Positions 13,872 through 15,054 of a stretch of 15,054 nt of DNA are shown here, piece by piece. The stretch spans positions 33,575 to 48,628 of the forward strand of contig MU646365.1 in the NCBI GenBank assembly GCA_026770585.1. The letters run 5' to 3'. Source of the stretch: Baffinella frigidus. Its lineage: Eukaryota > Cryptophyceae > Cryptomonadales > Baffinellaceae. The notes under the pieces are model-generated. The model was not told the origin of the DNA. It worked only from the letters and a program-made list of their open reading frames with translations, and made no database searches. The position numbers and the translations under genes are program-made. The first letter of the stretch is position 1; the number at the start of each line of letters is the position of its first letter.

Positions 13872-15054
13872 GAACCCCAAACCCTAAACCCTGAACCCTA
13901 AATCCTGAACCCTAAACCCAAAACCCGAAACCCGAAACCCGAAACCCGAAACCCCACACCCTGAATAAACTCTCAAACCTCAACCCTGAACCCTAAACCC
14001 GGGATGCGTATTGGAGCCAGACGGATGAGCTCCTAAGATAGTTGTTAGAGCCATTTCTATACCCTACACCTTAAACCCCTGCACCCTAAACCCTAAGCCA
14101 TGAACCGTAAACCCTAAAACCTAAACCAGGATTCATACTGGAGCCAAACGGATGAGCTCTTGCGGCAGTTGGCAGAGCCGTTTTGAACCCCCAAACCCTA
14201 AACCCTAAGTAAACCCTAAACCCTAAACCCCCCACACCCCTAATCCCAAAACCCAAAACCCAGGATTCATACTGGAGCCAAACGGATGAGCTGCTGAGGC
14301 AACTTGCAGAGCCGTTTCCGCAAAACGCGTTTGGCCTCTCGCTCTCCGCGCCTATCGAACTTCAGGTAAGGGCCACGCCAGATTCCTTGGAAGGGGTTGC
14401 CAACAGTCAATTTCCCCTCAAGGCAGTGGTTTTCAAAAGTCAACAGACGCTTCCTGTGGTGCTTTAAAAAATTCAACCCCCGTCTCCAATCTGGCGTGGT
14501 AAGGGAGAGTCATTACTTACCACCAACACCTGGAATTCCAGGTAAGAGTGGACGCCCCAATTCCGGCGTCAACCTAATTCTGGCATTTCCTATCACCCTA
14601 CAGTATGCGCCCTATCACCTTACAGTATGCACTGCGGTAGGGTGATAGGGAATGCTGGAATGAGATTGACGGCAGGATTAGATTGACGCCGGAATTCGGT
14701 TTCTGCCCAACGAGGTCGGCCTGTCGCTCTCCGCGCCATTCGATCGATTTGCAGGTGTGCGAGACCTTGATTGCTATCCCAGGTCAGAGAGAGAGACCTT
14801 CATGGATATCCAAGGTATGAGCGAGACCTGTGTAACGATTTCAGGCAAGCGAAAGACATTTGTTACTGCCACCACGGCCGCCATGCATGCACCCCTACCG
14901 AGGCTGGGTCTGAGCAGGACGTACAGGGAGGTCACGTGCACTATACAGGGGTACCTCGATCATAGCAAAGCGCCCCCCCTAGAACCCTACAGCAGGGCTT
15001 TGGTTCAAACACGACCGCGCACGAGCCAGGAGGCGAGATGGGTGGAGGCAGGGG
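3315..15054 (+). CDS. Multi-exon plus-strand gene of unknown function (gene-level entry)
   Basis: Ten exons from 4736 to 14365 have AG before and GT after, and their frames agree at all nine junctions (phases 0,0,0,0,0,0,1,1,0). Junction phases were partly used in choosing sites, but acceptors and donors are canonical in each case. The joined frame gives about 285 residues before any first or last exon: an acidic serine-rich segment, a small basic exon, then a segment with HYEMTLPSIDDVGWDDP, GYAMHVG, FINAFRNKMSELVSFD, GASLSARR, FVTNF, YWSQTDELLRQLAEPF and GLSLSAP. No membrane segment is visible. I do not recognise a family. GYAMHVG recalls the H.G motif of protist class III cyclases, but nothing around it fits. 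Introns carry copies of exon edges, telomere-type repeats and short inverted-repeat elements. The 3315 start and everything after 14365 are less certain. Confidence 0.55.
3722..4178. repeat. CCCTAAA telomere-type repeat array in an intron
   Basis: About 450 bases of imperfect CCCTAAA units with CCCTGAA, CCATAAA and CACTGAA variants, starting after a short preface of single units. It reads in the C-rich orientation on the plus strand, opposite to the array at 165-420. Confidence 0.9.
4221..4325. mobile_element. Foldback element, copy 1 (degenerate)
   Basis: The copy begins GCGGATCAAACCTCCCCTGA and ends CCTCATTTGAACCGC. The centre pairs CGGCCAGAG with CTCTGGCCG. It is the weakest of three related foldbacks that alternate with copies of the acidic exon edge; see 4609. 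Confidence 0.6.
4331..4434 (+). pseudogene. Acceptor-edge copy 1 of the acidic exon
   Basis: After CTTCAG the sequence reads, in the same phase as the exon at 4736, SPGGANMSKNDLSTMKEMSS followed by aspartates, and then stops (about 4434). The intact exon has SPGGANMSTADDLSTMEEVS. The acceptor is preserved but the donor end is lost, so I take it as an intronic relic or a decoy acceptor. Confidence 0.6.
4401..4500. mobile_element. Foldback element, copy 2
   Basis: This has a strong central hairpin: TTTCCCTCGG..GACGGTTCG pairs with CGAACCGTC..CCGAGGGAAA (about 4424-4469). Outer parts begin GATCAAA and end TTTGAACC. The hairpin contains GGTTCGAATCC, which matches a tRNA-type B box, but no tRNA fold surrounds it. 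Confidence 0.65.
4518..4608 (+). pseudogene. Acceptor-edge copy 2 of the acidic exon
   Basis: After a weak acceptor (GCTAG) the frame reads MSTADNLSTMKEMSSDDERV, very close to the exon at 4736. The copy then runs into foldback copy 3. The frame stays open, so use as an alternative exon cannot be ruled out, but no good donor is seen. Confidence 0.55.
4609..4713. mobile_element. Foldback element, copy 3 (best preserved)
   Basis: The ends GGATCAAA and TTTTGATCC are inverted. Inside, GCGCAATTTCC pairs with GGAAATCGCGC, and GGTGGACGGTTCGA pairs with TCGAACCGTCCGCC. The almost complete palindrome of about 105 bases reads CAISFGGRF on both strands. No coding capacity for mobility is seen. It may be non-autonomous, or simply a foldback copied along with the exon edge. 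Confidence 0.65.
4736..4838 (+). CDS. Exon: acidic serine-rich segment
   Basis: The exon follows CCACAG and ends before GTGCAT. It starts with one base of a split codon, then reads 34 codons: SPGGANMSTADDLSTMEEVS, SDEDESRVG and TADSG, ending in phase 0. It is the only one of eight related sequences (4331-5690) that has both the acceptor edge and the donor edge. The SSDEDES stretch resembles casein-kinase-2-type acidic phosphorylation sites and is probably disordered. Acceptor-edge copies lie only upstream and donor-edge copies only downstream. Confidence 0.6.
4921..4990. repeat. Shared intronic element, fragment A
   Basis: CATAGTTGACGGAATTGTACCGC followed by AGAATGTCAACACGCGAGTAG repeats, with changes, at 5230-5295, 9835-9893 and 10036-10088. 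GTTGAC and GTCAAC form a small hairpin arm pair. It lies directly before a donor-edge copy of the acidic exon. Confidence 0.7.
4991..5056 (+). pseudogene. Donor-edge copy 1 of the acidic exon
   Basis: The frame reads EMSSDDDESRVGTSDSG, then GTGCGTTTTCGG in the donor position, matching the 3' half of the exon at 4736. It has no acceptor edge. Confidence 0.65.
5099..5295. repeat. Shared intronic element, longest copy
   Basis: It begins GTCTATTTGGGCTCACCAAT, contains a second GTCTATTTGGTCTCACC with a GGTCTCAC/GTGAGACC hairpin, then GGGCTCTTTT or AGGCTCTTTT, and ends with the GTTGACGGGTTTGTACCGC arm and GTCAACATGCGAATAG. Related copies sit in a different intron at 9783-9893 and 9988-10088, each just after a donor-edge copy of another exon. 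It has no coding capacity. Confidence 0.7.
5296..5382 (+). pseudogene. Donor-edge copy 2 of the acidic exon
   Basis: It reads DDLSTMEEMSSDDDASRVG, then TSDSE and GTGCGTTTTCGG. It covers most of the exon but has no acceptor before it. This is the longest downstream copy and keeps an open frame. Confidence 0.65.
5459..5691 (+). pseudogene. Three more donor-edge copies of the acidic exon
   Basis: Copies near 5459-5506 (MEEMLSDEEDDEVAP), 5584-5650 (MEEMSSEEESRTSSDSR, then GTGCGTTTTGAGG) and 5662-5691 (TSDSG then GTGCGTTTTCG) become shorter towards the end. TTTAGGG-type repeats at 5513-5548 separate the first two. They are probably relics. Confidence 0.6.
5826..5875. repeat. Hairpin upstream of the 15-codon exon
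   Basis: AAAACTCGGGGGCTTT pairs with AAAGCCCCGAGTTTT (one bulge) around an 18-base loop. The hairpin ends 19 bases before the exon at 5895, so it would lie next to the acceptor in the pre-mRNA. Confidence 0.75.
5895..5939 (+). CDS. Exon of 15 codons
   Basis: It follows TGCGCAG, precedes GTGAGT and reads AGEGGWLARPGRKPP in phase 0 on both sides. The donor is a near-perfect GTGAGT. The exon is short and compositionally simple, so identification rests on its splice sites and on agreement of phase with both neighbours. A diverged copy with a donor (AAGCCGCCG then GTAAGT) lies at 6311-6339. Confidence 0.5.
5951..6400. repeat. TTTAGGG and TTTAGGGG repeats with a ladder of donor-like sites
   Basis: Degenerate telomere-type repeats, here mainly the eight-base form TTTAGGGG (6096-6265). 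Scattered among them are GCCGCAAGTGAGTCGG (about 5998), GCCGCAGGTGAGTGG (6071), GCTGCAGGTGAGTCG (6291), GCCGCCGGTAAGTCGG (6332) and GCAGCAGGCGAGTAGG (6388). All resemble the real exon end and donor at 5932-5945. Confidence 0.8.
6401..7020. other. Intron interior without a recognisable gene
   Basis: No supported exon. Positions 6495-6513 carry a lone terminal repeat (CACTTGTGACCTGGCGTGG) of the 527-706 element family. A few TTTAGGG units lie at 6570-6630. TCACGTCCC and GGGACGTGA form a hairpin at about 6986-7012. Confidence 0.5.
7021..7052. repeat. AT dinucleotide microsatellite
   Basis: About 15 uninterrupted AT units, the only such run in the window. Confidence 0.95.
7128..7340. repeat. Degenerate repeats with GGACACG(C/T)C core
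   Basis: CGGACACG.CCGTAG..A.GTGGTAC-like units occur near 7130, 7251, 7289 and 7309 and resume at 7489 after an inserted element. Among them, 7161-7187 holds GCAG followed by GGCAACAAGAACAGACCGAG, an acceptor-edge copy of the exon at 7664. Confidence 0.6.
7341..7484. mobile_element. MITE-like element, TCATCTCG terminal inverted repeats
   Basis: The left end TCATCTCGGAAGACAAATGA continues ATCAGTCCCC. The right end reverse-complemented is TCATCTCGAAAGATGACTGA continuing ATCAGTTCC, so about 35 bases pair with few differences. The element spans 144 bases. AATT flanks both sides and may be the target duplication, and the joined flanks restore a GAAATTCGGACACG repeat unit, which supports a real insertion. 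A lone end of the same family is at 1501-1535. Confidence 0.75.
7485..7663. repeat. Mixed telomere-type repeats and two acceptor-edge scraps
   Basis: AGGGCAACA at about 7502 and CGCAGAACAAGAACAGG at about 7587 are scraps of the acceptor edge of the exon at 7664. TAGGGT units switch to CCCTAAA units around 7545-7556, where TAGGGTCACCCTA forms a small palindrome. Confidence 0.65.
7664..7747 (+). CDS. Exon of 28 codons (HYEM...VGWDDP)
   Basis: It follows AAAACAG, precedes GTAAAA, and is phase 0 on both sides. It reads GNKNRPSSFKTHYEMTLPSI followed by DDVGWDDP. It is the only copy with both edges: the acceptor edge is repeated three times upstream (7165, about 7502, 7587) and the donor half twice downstream (7883, 8102). 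Function unknown. The WDDP ending and YEM.LPSIDD are well kept across the copies, which suggests either recent duplication or selection. Confidence 0.65.
7883..7937 (+). pseudogene. Donor-half copy 1 of the 7664 exon, possibly an alternative exon
   Basis: Preceded by TTTTAG and followed by GTAATC, it reads MHYEMSFPSIDDVGWDDP. Both splice dinucleotides are present, but the length is 55 bases, so inclusion after a phase-0 exon would shift the frame. The first ten codons of the parent exon are missing. Confidence 0.5.
8102..8155 (+). pseudogene. Donor-half copy 2 of the 7664 exon
   Basis: It reads MHYEMSLHSIDDVGWYDP. The donor GT has become GC, and the upstream AG is a weak TTGAG. It is more diverged than copy 1 and probably dead. 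Confidence 0.6.
8240..8590. repeat. Intron with acceptor-side copies of the 8591 exon
   Basis: About 8427-8475 (GCGTGTCGGTTTGGACCGTC, then GACATGACGGCACGGAGCGCG) is a diverged copy of 8607-8663. GATACACACATGAAGGCACTG at 8549-8569 copies the acceptor edge at 8580-8600. Near 8280 and 8469, CCCTCTAT..AAGGCAGTCGG and GGGCCTCCTAA repeat. All lie upstream of the intact exon. Confidence 0.6.
8591..8731 (+). CDS. Exon of 47 codons (MHVGKMSEQ)
   Basis: It follows CGCACAG, precedes GTGCGC, and is phase 0 on both sides. It reads EGAEAVRVWQAVRSVPNMAA, then RNADKKFPKMSALNTGYAMH and VGKMSEQ. At 141 bases it is the longest exon of this gene. The pattern looks helical with basic patches. GYAMHVG is reminiscent of a cyclase H.G loop, but the flanks do not match that family, so I assign no function. 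Confidence 0.65.
8738..9176. repeat. Intron with an inverted telomere-type hairpin
   Basis: CTAACCCACAATCC.TATAAA (8782-8801) pairs with TTTATGGGGATTGTGTGTTAG (8818-8838). CCCTAAA-type units precede it and a TTCAGGGTTTATGG unit lies within, so this is a strand switch of the telomere-like repeats. A CTTGTT/CTTGTTC run follows at 8857-8882. Positions 8890-9170 hold no exon I can support. Confidence 0.6.
9177..9242 (+). CDS. Exon of 22 codons (VVNFDLHSVMSEDVPWARTP)
   Basis: It follows AAACAG, precedes GTACAT, and is phase 0 on both sides. It reads VVNFDLHSVMSEDVPWARTP and RD. No copies of its edges are evident, unlike most other exons here. Function unknown. Confidence 0.6.
9248..9655. repeat. 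CCCTAAA / CCCCAAA repeat array
   Basis: About 400 bases. CCCTAAA units dominate to 9420, then CCCCAAA and CCCAAAA forms to 9600, then a short AATCAC run (9615-9640). The array fills nearly the whole intron between the exons at 9177 and 9663. Confidence 0.9.
9663..9767 (+). CDS. Exon of 35 codons (FINAFRNKMSELVSFD, GASLSARR)
   Basis: It follows AAAACAG, precedes GTAAAG, and is phase 0 on both sides. It reads ASFINAFRNKMSELVSFDIG, then ASLSARRVSDHHSET. An amphipathic first half is followed by a polar tail. The motif GASLSAR resembles GLSLSAP in the exon at 14264. Two copies of its donor half lie downstream (9890-9964 and 10093-10130). Confidence 0.65.
9783..9893. repeat. Shared intronic element, copy in second intron
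   Basis: GTCTATTTGGGCTCACCACT, then GGGCTCTTTTCCGCTC, AAAGTTGACGAATTTGTACC and GTGTCAACTTGAGAATAG: the same order of blocks as at 5099-5295. It sits between an exon donor and the next donor-half copy. Confidence 0.7.
9890..9964 (+). pseudogene. In-frame copy of the 9663 exon, possible alternative exon
   Basis: It reads NVSIEVGASLSARRPWSASD, then RRSET before GTGAAG. An AG at 9887-9888 (GAATAG) would give an exon in phase 0 that keeps the frame and starts SANVSIEV. It is the best candidate in the window for a duplicated exon that can still be used, but the acceptor is weak and lies inside a repeated element. Confidence 0.45.
9988..10088. repeat. Shared intronic element, third copy
   Basis: GTCTATTTGGGCGCTGGAAT, then CCCTTTTCCGCTCCAAAGTT, GACGGATTTGCACCGC and GTGTCAACTTAAGAATAG. 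It follows the donor of the 9890 exon copy, as copy two follows the real donor, so element and exon edge were copied together. Confidence 0.7.
10093..10131 (+). pseudogene. Second donor-half copy of the 9663 exon
   Basis: GACGGCCGTGGAGCGCCTCT, GACCGCCGATCTGAAACG matches the end of the 9890 copy. Its donor has become ATAAG and is directly joined by the element at 10134. Confidence 0.6.
10134..10298. mobile_element. MITE-like element with TA target duplication
   Basis: AGATCCCTCAATGGAAACAT and, from the right end reverse-complemented, AGATCCCTTAATGGAAAACA start terminal inverted repeats of about 50 bases, reaching GCTATC.TATGG on both sides. The 165-base element is flanked by TA on each side (10132-10133 and 10299-10300), typical of Tc1/mariner-type insertions. 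It interrupts the degenerate donor of an exon copy. No ORF of transposase size. Confidence 0.85.
10301..10679. repeat. Intron with CACGTCTTAGGAC repeats
   Basis: GTGGTCACGTCTTAGGAC occurs at about 10479 and 10571, each followed by ACGACTGTGT and TATATCTGCTCC or similar. Its inverse (CAGTCTTGTCCTAAGTCGTG) at 10648-10667 leads into an acceptor. The block 10571-10669 could be a short inverted-repeat element. No exon seen. Confidence 0.5.
10680..10844 (+). pseudogene. Two acceptor-edge copies of the 10845 exon
   Basis: After GTTTTCAG, 10680-10712 reads GTGGGACGGATGGGGCGGAC, then GCGCTCAGTCCATC, with a four-base insertion that shifts the frame. After CTTTCCAG at 10810 only GTGGGACG remains. Both are preceded by CAGTCTT.TCC-type and GTCA-type sequence also found before the real acceptor. 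A perfect hairpin, CCGTTACTAGGAGTAACGG, lies at 10721-10739. Confidence 0.65.
10845..10917 (+). CDS. Exon of 24 codons plus one base
   Basis: It follows CTTTTCAG and precedes GTAACC. It reads VGRMGRSVHRTSEFGPESHI, then SGTN and leaves one base (phase 1), which the next exon at 12025 completes to glycine. It is basic and polar. A donor-edge copy (GCAAGTTTGGCCCAGACTCG) lies downstream at 11066-11095. Confidence 0.55.
11018..11205. repeat. Donor-edge copy of the 10845 exon and weak TTCAGGG repeats
   Basis: GCAAGTTTGGCCCAGACTCG, then GCCCTAATAGTATCC at 11066-11100 parallels GCGAGTTTGGCCCAGAGTCG with CACTAATGGTAACC at the real exon end. Around it are degenerate TTCAGGG/TTTAGGG units. Confidence 0.6.
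11260..11394. mobile_element. MITE-like element, ATCC(A/G)GGAACATC ends
   Basis: The left end ATCCAGGAACATCTTTTA and the right end reverse-complemented, ATCCGGGAACATCATTTA, extend through AAAATGGG.A.CGAAATTT.CTACAC for about 50 bases. The 135-base element has no clear target duplication. Its inner arm AGCGAAATTTACTACAC resembles that of the neighbouring element (CAATGAAATTTACTACAC), so the two are relatives. Confidence 0.75.
11430..11557. mobile_element. MITE-like element, GGAA(A)CGGTTTTAATT ends
   Basis: The left end GGAAACGGTTTTAATTTAAA and the right end reverse-complemented, GGAACGGTTTTAATTCAAAA, begin arms of about 50 bases that diverge inward. Size 128 bases. It lies 35 bases after the element at 11260 and shares its inner arm. 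Confidence 0.7.
11561..12024 (+). pseudogene. Acceptor-side copies of the 12025 exon, with CCCTAAA repeats
   Basis: Three diverged copies precede the exon. At about 11569-11622 and 11699-11752 the block TCGTCTCGACGCCC, then CGTTCAGTAACATTCGT is repeated; at about 11849-11913 GGTCTCGACGTCCTTCGTCA is followed by CCAACTTCTCTCTTCG. All lack the donor end. Pure CCCTAAA units fill 11767-11815. Confidence 0.6.
12025..12078 (+). CDS. Exon of 17 codons with split codons at both ends
   Basis: It follows CGAGCAG and precedes GTACGT. Two bases complete the codon left by the 10845 exon; then FVSTPFVTNFSCAISSA; then one base continues into the 13040 exon as glycine. This phase 1/phase 1 match with both neighbours is the main support. 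Copies of its donor half follow at 12204-12251 and 12369-12401. Confidence 0.55.
12204..12410 (+). pseudogene. Two donor-half copies of the 12025 exon
   Basis: CTTCGTCACCAACTTCTCTT, ACGCGATCTTATCCGCCG before GTGCGT, and GTGACCAACTTCTCCTGCTC, GATCTCATCCGCCG before GTGCGT. Both keep a donor but no acceptor edge. TTTTACTACAG/CTTTTACT tracts lie around and between them at 12115-12200 and 12270-12350. Confidence 0.65.
12410..12500. repeat. CCCTAAA / CCCCAAA repeats
   Basis: A short degenerate block with CACCCTACACCCC variants. No exon. Confidence 0.8.
12558..12600 (+). pseudogene. Acceptor-edge copy of the 13040 exon
   Basis: After GCGCAG it reads, in the same phase, DSLNSSIRSPLSA, and GTATGC follows. 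The intact exon has DSLDSSLLDNSLSS. Since a GT is present, use as a short alternative exon is formally possible. Confidence 0.5.
12630..13039. repeat. Intron with GA-rich microsatellites and hairpins
   Basis: GTTCAGAGAGAGAG-type runs occur at about 12640, 12868 and 12938, each followed by GACCGTGAGGGGG (12659, 12894; GACCGTGAAGGGGG at 13008). GTTCAGAGAGAGAG at 12938 can pair with CTCTCTCTCTGAAC at 12977, and AAAGGTCGA with TCGACCTTT. Open minus-strand frames here are low-complexity and not credible genes. Confidence 0.7.
13040..13125 (+). CDS. Exon of 28 codons (serine/leucine-rich)
   Basis: It follows CGTGCAG and precedes GTACTG. Two bases finish the glycine codon from the 12025 exon; then DSLDSSLLDNSLSSQYDTPR and SLWSAASE, ending in phase 0. 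A diverged acceptor-edge copy lies upstream at 12558. The polar, serine-rich sequence looks disordered. Confidence 0.6.
13130..13416. repeat. Minisatellite, about 31-base unit, left part
   Basis: About nine imperfect units of GAGTGTGTCC.A.CTG....C.TGTCCTATC start right after the donor of the 13040 exon. Some units instead carry AACCTGAGCAC. The array resumes at 13612 beyond an inserted element. Units are tandem and drift in sequence without constant repeats and unique spacers, so this is not a CRISPR array. Confidence 0.85.
13419..13609. mobile_element. MITE-like element with TA target duplication, inserted in a minisatellite
   Basis: The left end CTACTGCAAAGCCACAGAGG and the right end reverse-complemented, CTACTGAAAAGCCACAGGGG, continue AAGT.TCAAAA and pair over about 32 bases. 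The 191-base element is flanked by TA on both sides (13417-13418 and 13610-13611). Minisatellite units stand on either side, which confirms the insertion. No transposase ORF. Confidence 0.88.
13612..13815. repeat. Minisatellite, right part
   Basis: About six further units, with TGTCCAACCTGAGC.CATGTCATACCGAG as the common form. The order of variants differs from the left part. Confidence 0.8.
13838..14262 (+). pseudogene. Two acceptor-edge copies of the 14264 exon within CCCTAAA repeats
   Basis: At 14001-14057, GGGATGCGTATTGGAGCCAG, ACGGATGAGCTCCTAAGATAG is diverged and has lost its AG. At 14130-14183 the copy has CCAG, then reads DSYWSQTDELLRQLAEPF before a TGA. CCCTAAA-type repeats fill 13838-14000, 14057-14127 and 14184-14262. 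Confidence 0.75.
14264..14365 (+). CDS. Exon of 34 codons (YWSQTDELLRQLAEPF, GLSLSAP)
   Basis: It follows AACCCAG, precedes GTAAGG, and is phase 0 on both sides. It reads DSYWSQTDELLRQLAEPFPQ, then NAFGLSLSAPIELQ. A short amphipathic helix (TDELLRQLAEPF) is followed by GLSLSAP, similar to GASLSAR in the 9663 exon. The acceptor edge is repeated twice upstream and the donor half once downstream (14699-14754). Confidence 0.65.
14373..14499. mobile_element. MITE-like element, CCACGCCAG ends, TAAGGG flanks
   Basis: CCACGCCAGATT at the left and AATCTGGCGTGG at the right bound 127 bases. TAAGGG stands on both sides (14367-14372 and 14500-14505), a probable six-base target duplication. The insertion lies two bases into the intron: the exon is followed by GTAAGG, so the donor is partly made of the duplicated target. 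The same end sequence bounds the element at 527-706. Confidence 0.75.
14559..14696. mobile_element. MITE-like element, AATTCCGGCGTCAA ends
   Basis: AATTCCGGCGTCAACCTAAT and, reverse-complemented from the right, AATTCCGGCGTCAATCTAAT start the arms. A second arm pair (GGCATTTCCTATCACCCTA with TAGGGTGATAGGGAATGC) lies inside, and CCTATCACC.TACAGTATGC is tandemly repeated at the centre. About 138 bases, target duplication unclear. Confidence 0.75.
14699..14754 (+). pseudogene. Donor-half copy of the 14264 exon
   Basis: It reads RFLPNEVGLSLSAPFDRFA with GCAG at its end, where the exon has EPFPQNAFGLSLSAPIEL. It directly follows the element ending at 14696 and keeps the frame. Confidence 0.6.
14755..15054 (+). 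CDS. Possible further exon(s), uncertain, running off the edge
   Basis: Four diverged tandem units of about 30 bases start at CAGGTGTGCGAGACC (14752), CAGGTCAGAGAGAGAGACC, AAGGTATGAGCGAGACC and CAGGCAAGCGAAAGACA (14842). Each has a splice-like junction, and I cannot tell which are acceptors or donors. One choice, 14755-14814 before GTATGA, is a 20-codon phase-0 exon (VCETLIAIPGQRERPSWISK). After 14844 one frame, with TFVTATTAAMHAPLPRLGLS, stays open to the window end, but its phase does not fit directly. Confidence 0.3.

Overview
The window looks like nuclear DNA of a eukaryote. GC-rich coding islands are separated by long introns with GT donors and AG acceptors, the ORFs are short, no bacterial operon structure is visible, and the introns are full of small inverted-repeat elements and degenerate telomere-type repeats (TTTAGGG / CCCTAAA with many TTCAGGG, TTTAGGGG and CCCCAAA variants). 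The TTTAGGG type is known from plants, many green algae and several other protist lineages. A large-intron alga, perhaps a prasinophyte-type green alga, is my best guess. The sequence does not settle the organism, and these repeats are interstitial, not a chromosome end.

I read two divergent multi-exon genes. The minus-strand gene appears to start at 3089 with a signal-peptide-like N terminus. It includes exons at 1633-1559 and 1012-737 that together read like one filamin/ABP280-type immunoglobulin-like repeat (VGEAVRFDVIIRDMFGDG early, FSYTPEAAGMYQ late). The rest lies off the left edge. The plus-strand gene may start at 3315. It is supported by ten exons: 4736-4838, 5895-5939, 7664-7747, 8591-8731, 9177-9242, 9663-9767, 10845-10917, 12025-12078, 13040-13125 and 14264-14365. 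Their reading frames join without a stop at all nine junctions. I do not recognise the protein. It has an acidic serine-rich start and a short motif, GASLSA / GLSLSA, that recurs.

The most striking property is how exons and introns are arranged. Almost every real exon is accompanied by decayed, truncated copies of its own edges inside the neighbouring introns. Copies of the acceptor edge always lie upstream of the intact exon, and copies of the donor edge always lie downstream. This is what repeated tandem duplication across exon-intron junctions would leave, so the introns seem to have grown outward from the exons. The copies may be dead or may act as decoy or alternative splice sites.

Layout: 1-736 repeats and one inverted-repeat element; 737-3089 minus gene; 3090-3314 probable shared promoter; 3315-4735 candidate first exon, telomere-like repeats and foldback elements; 4736-6400 acidic exon with its copies, a 15-codon exon and a ladder of donor-like sites; 6400-7660 intron with an AT microsatellite and an inverted-repeat element; 7664-9767 central exons; 9768-12024 intron copies with three inverted-repeat elements; 12025-14365 later exons, a minisatellite and more elements; 14366-15054 two inverted-repeat elements and a possible further exon running off the edge. 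At least seven short inverted-repeat (MITE-like) elements are present, in several families.
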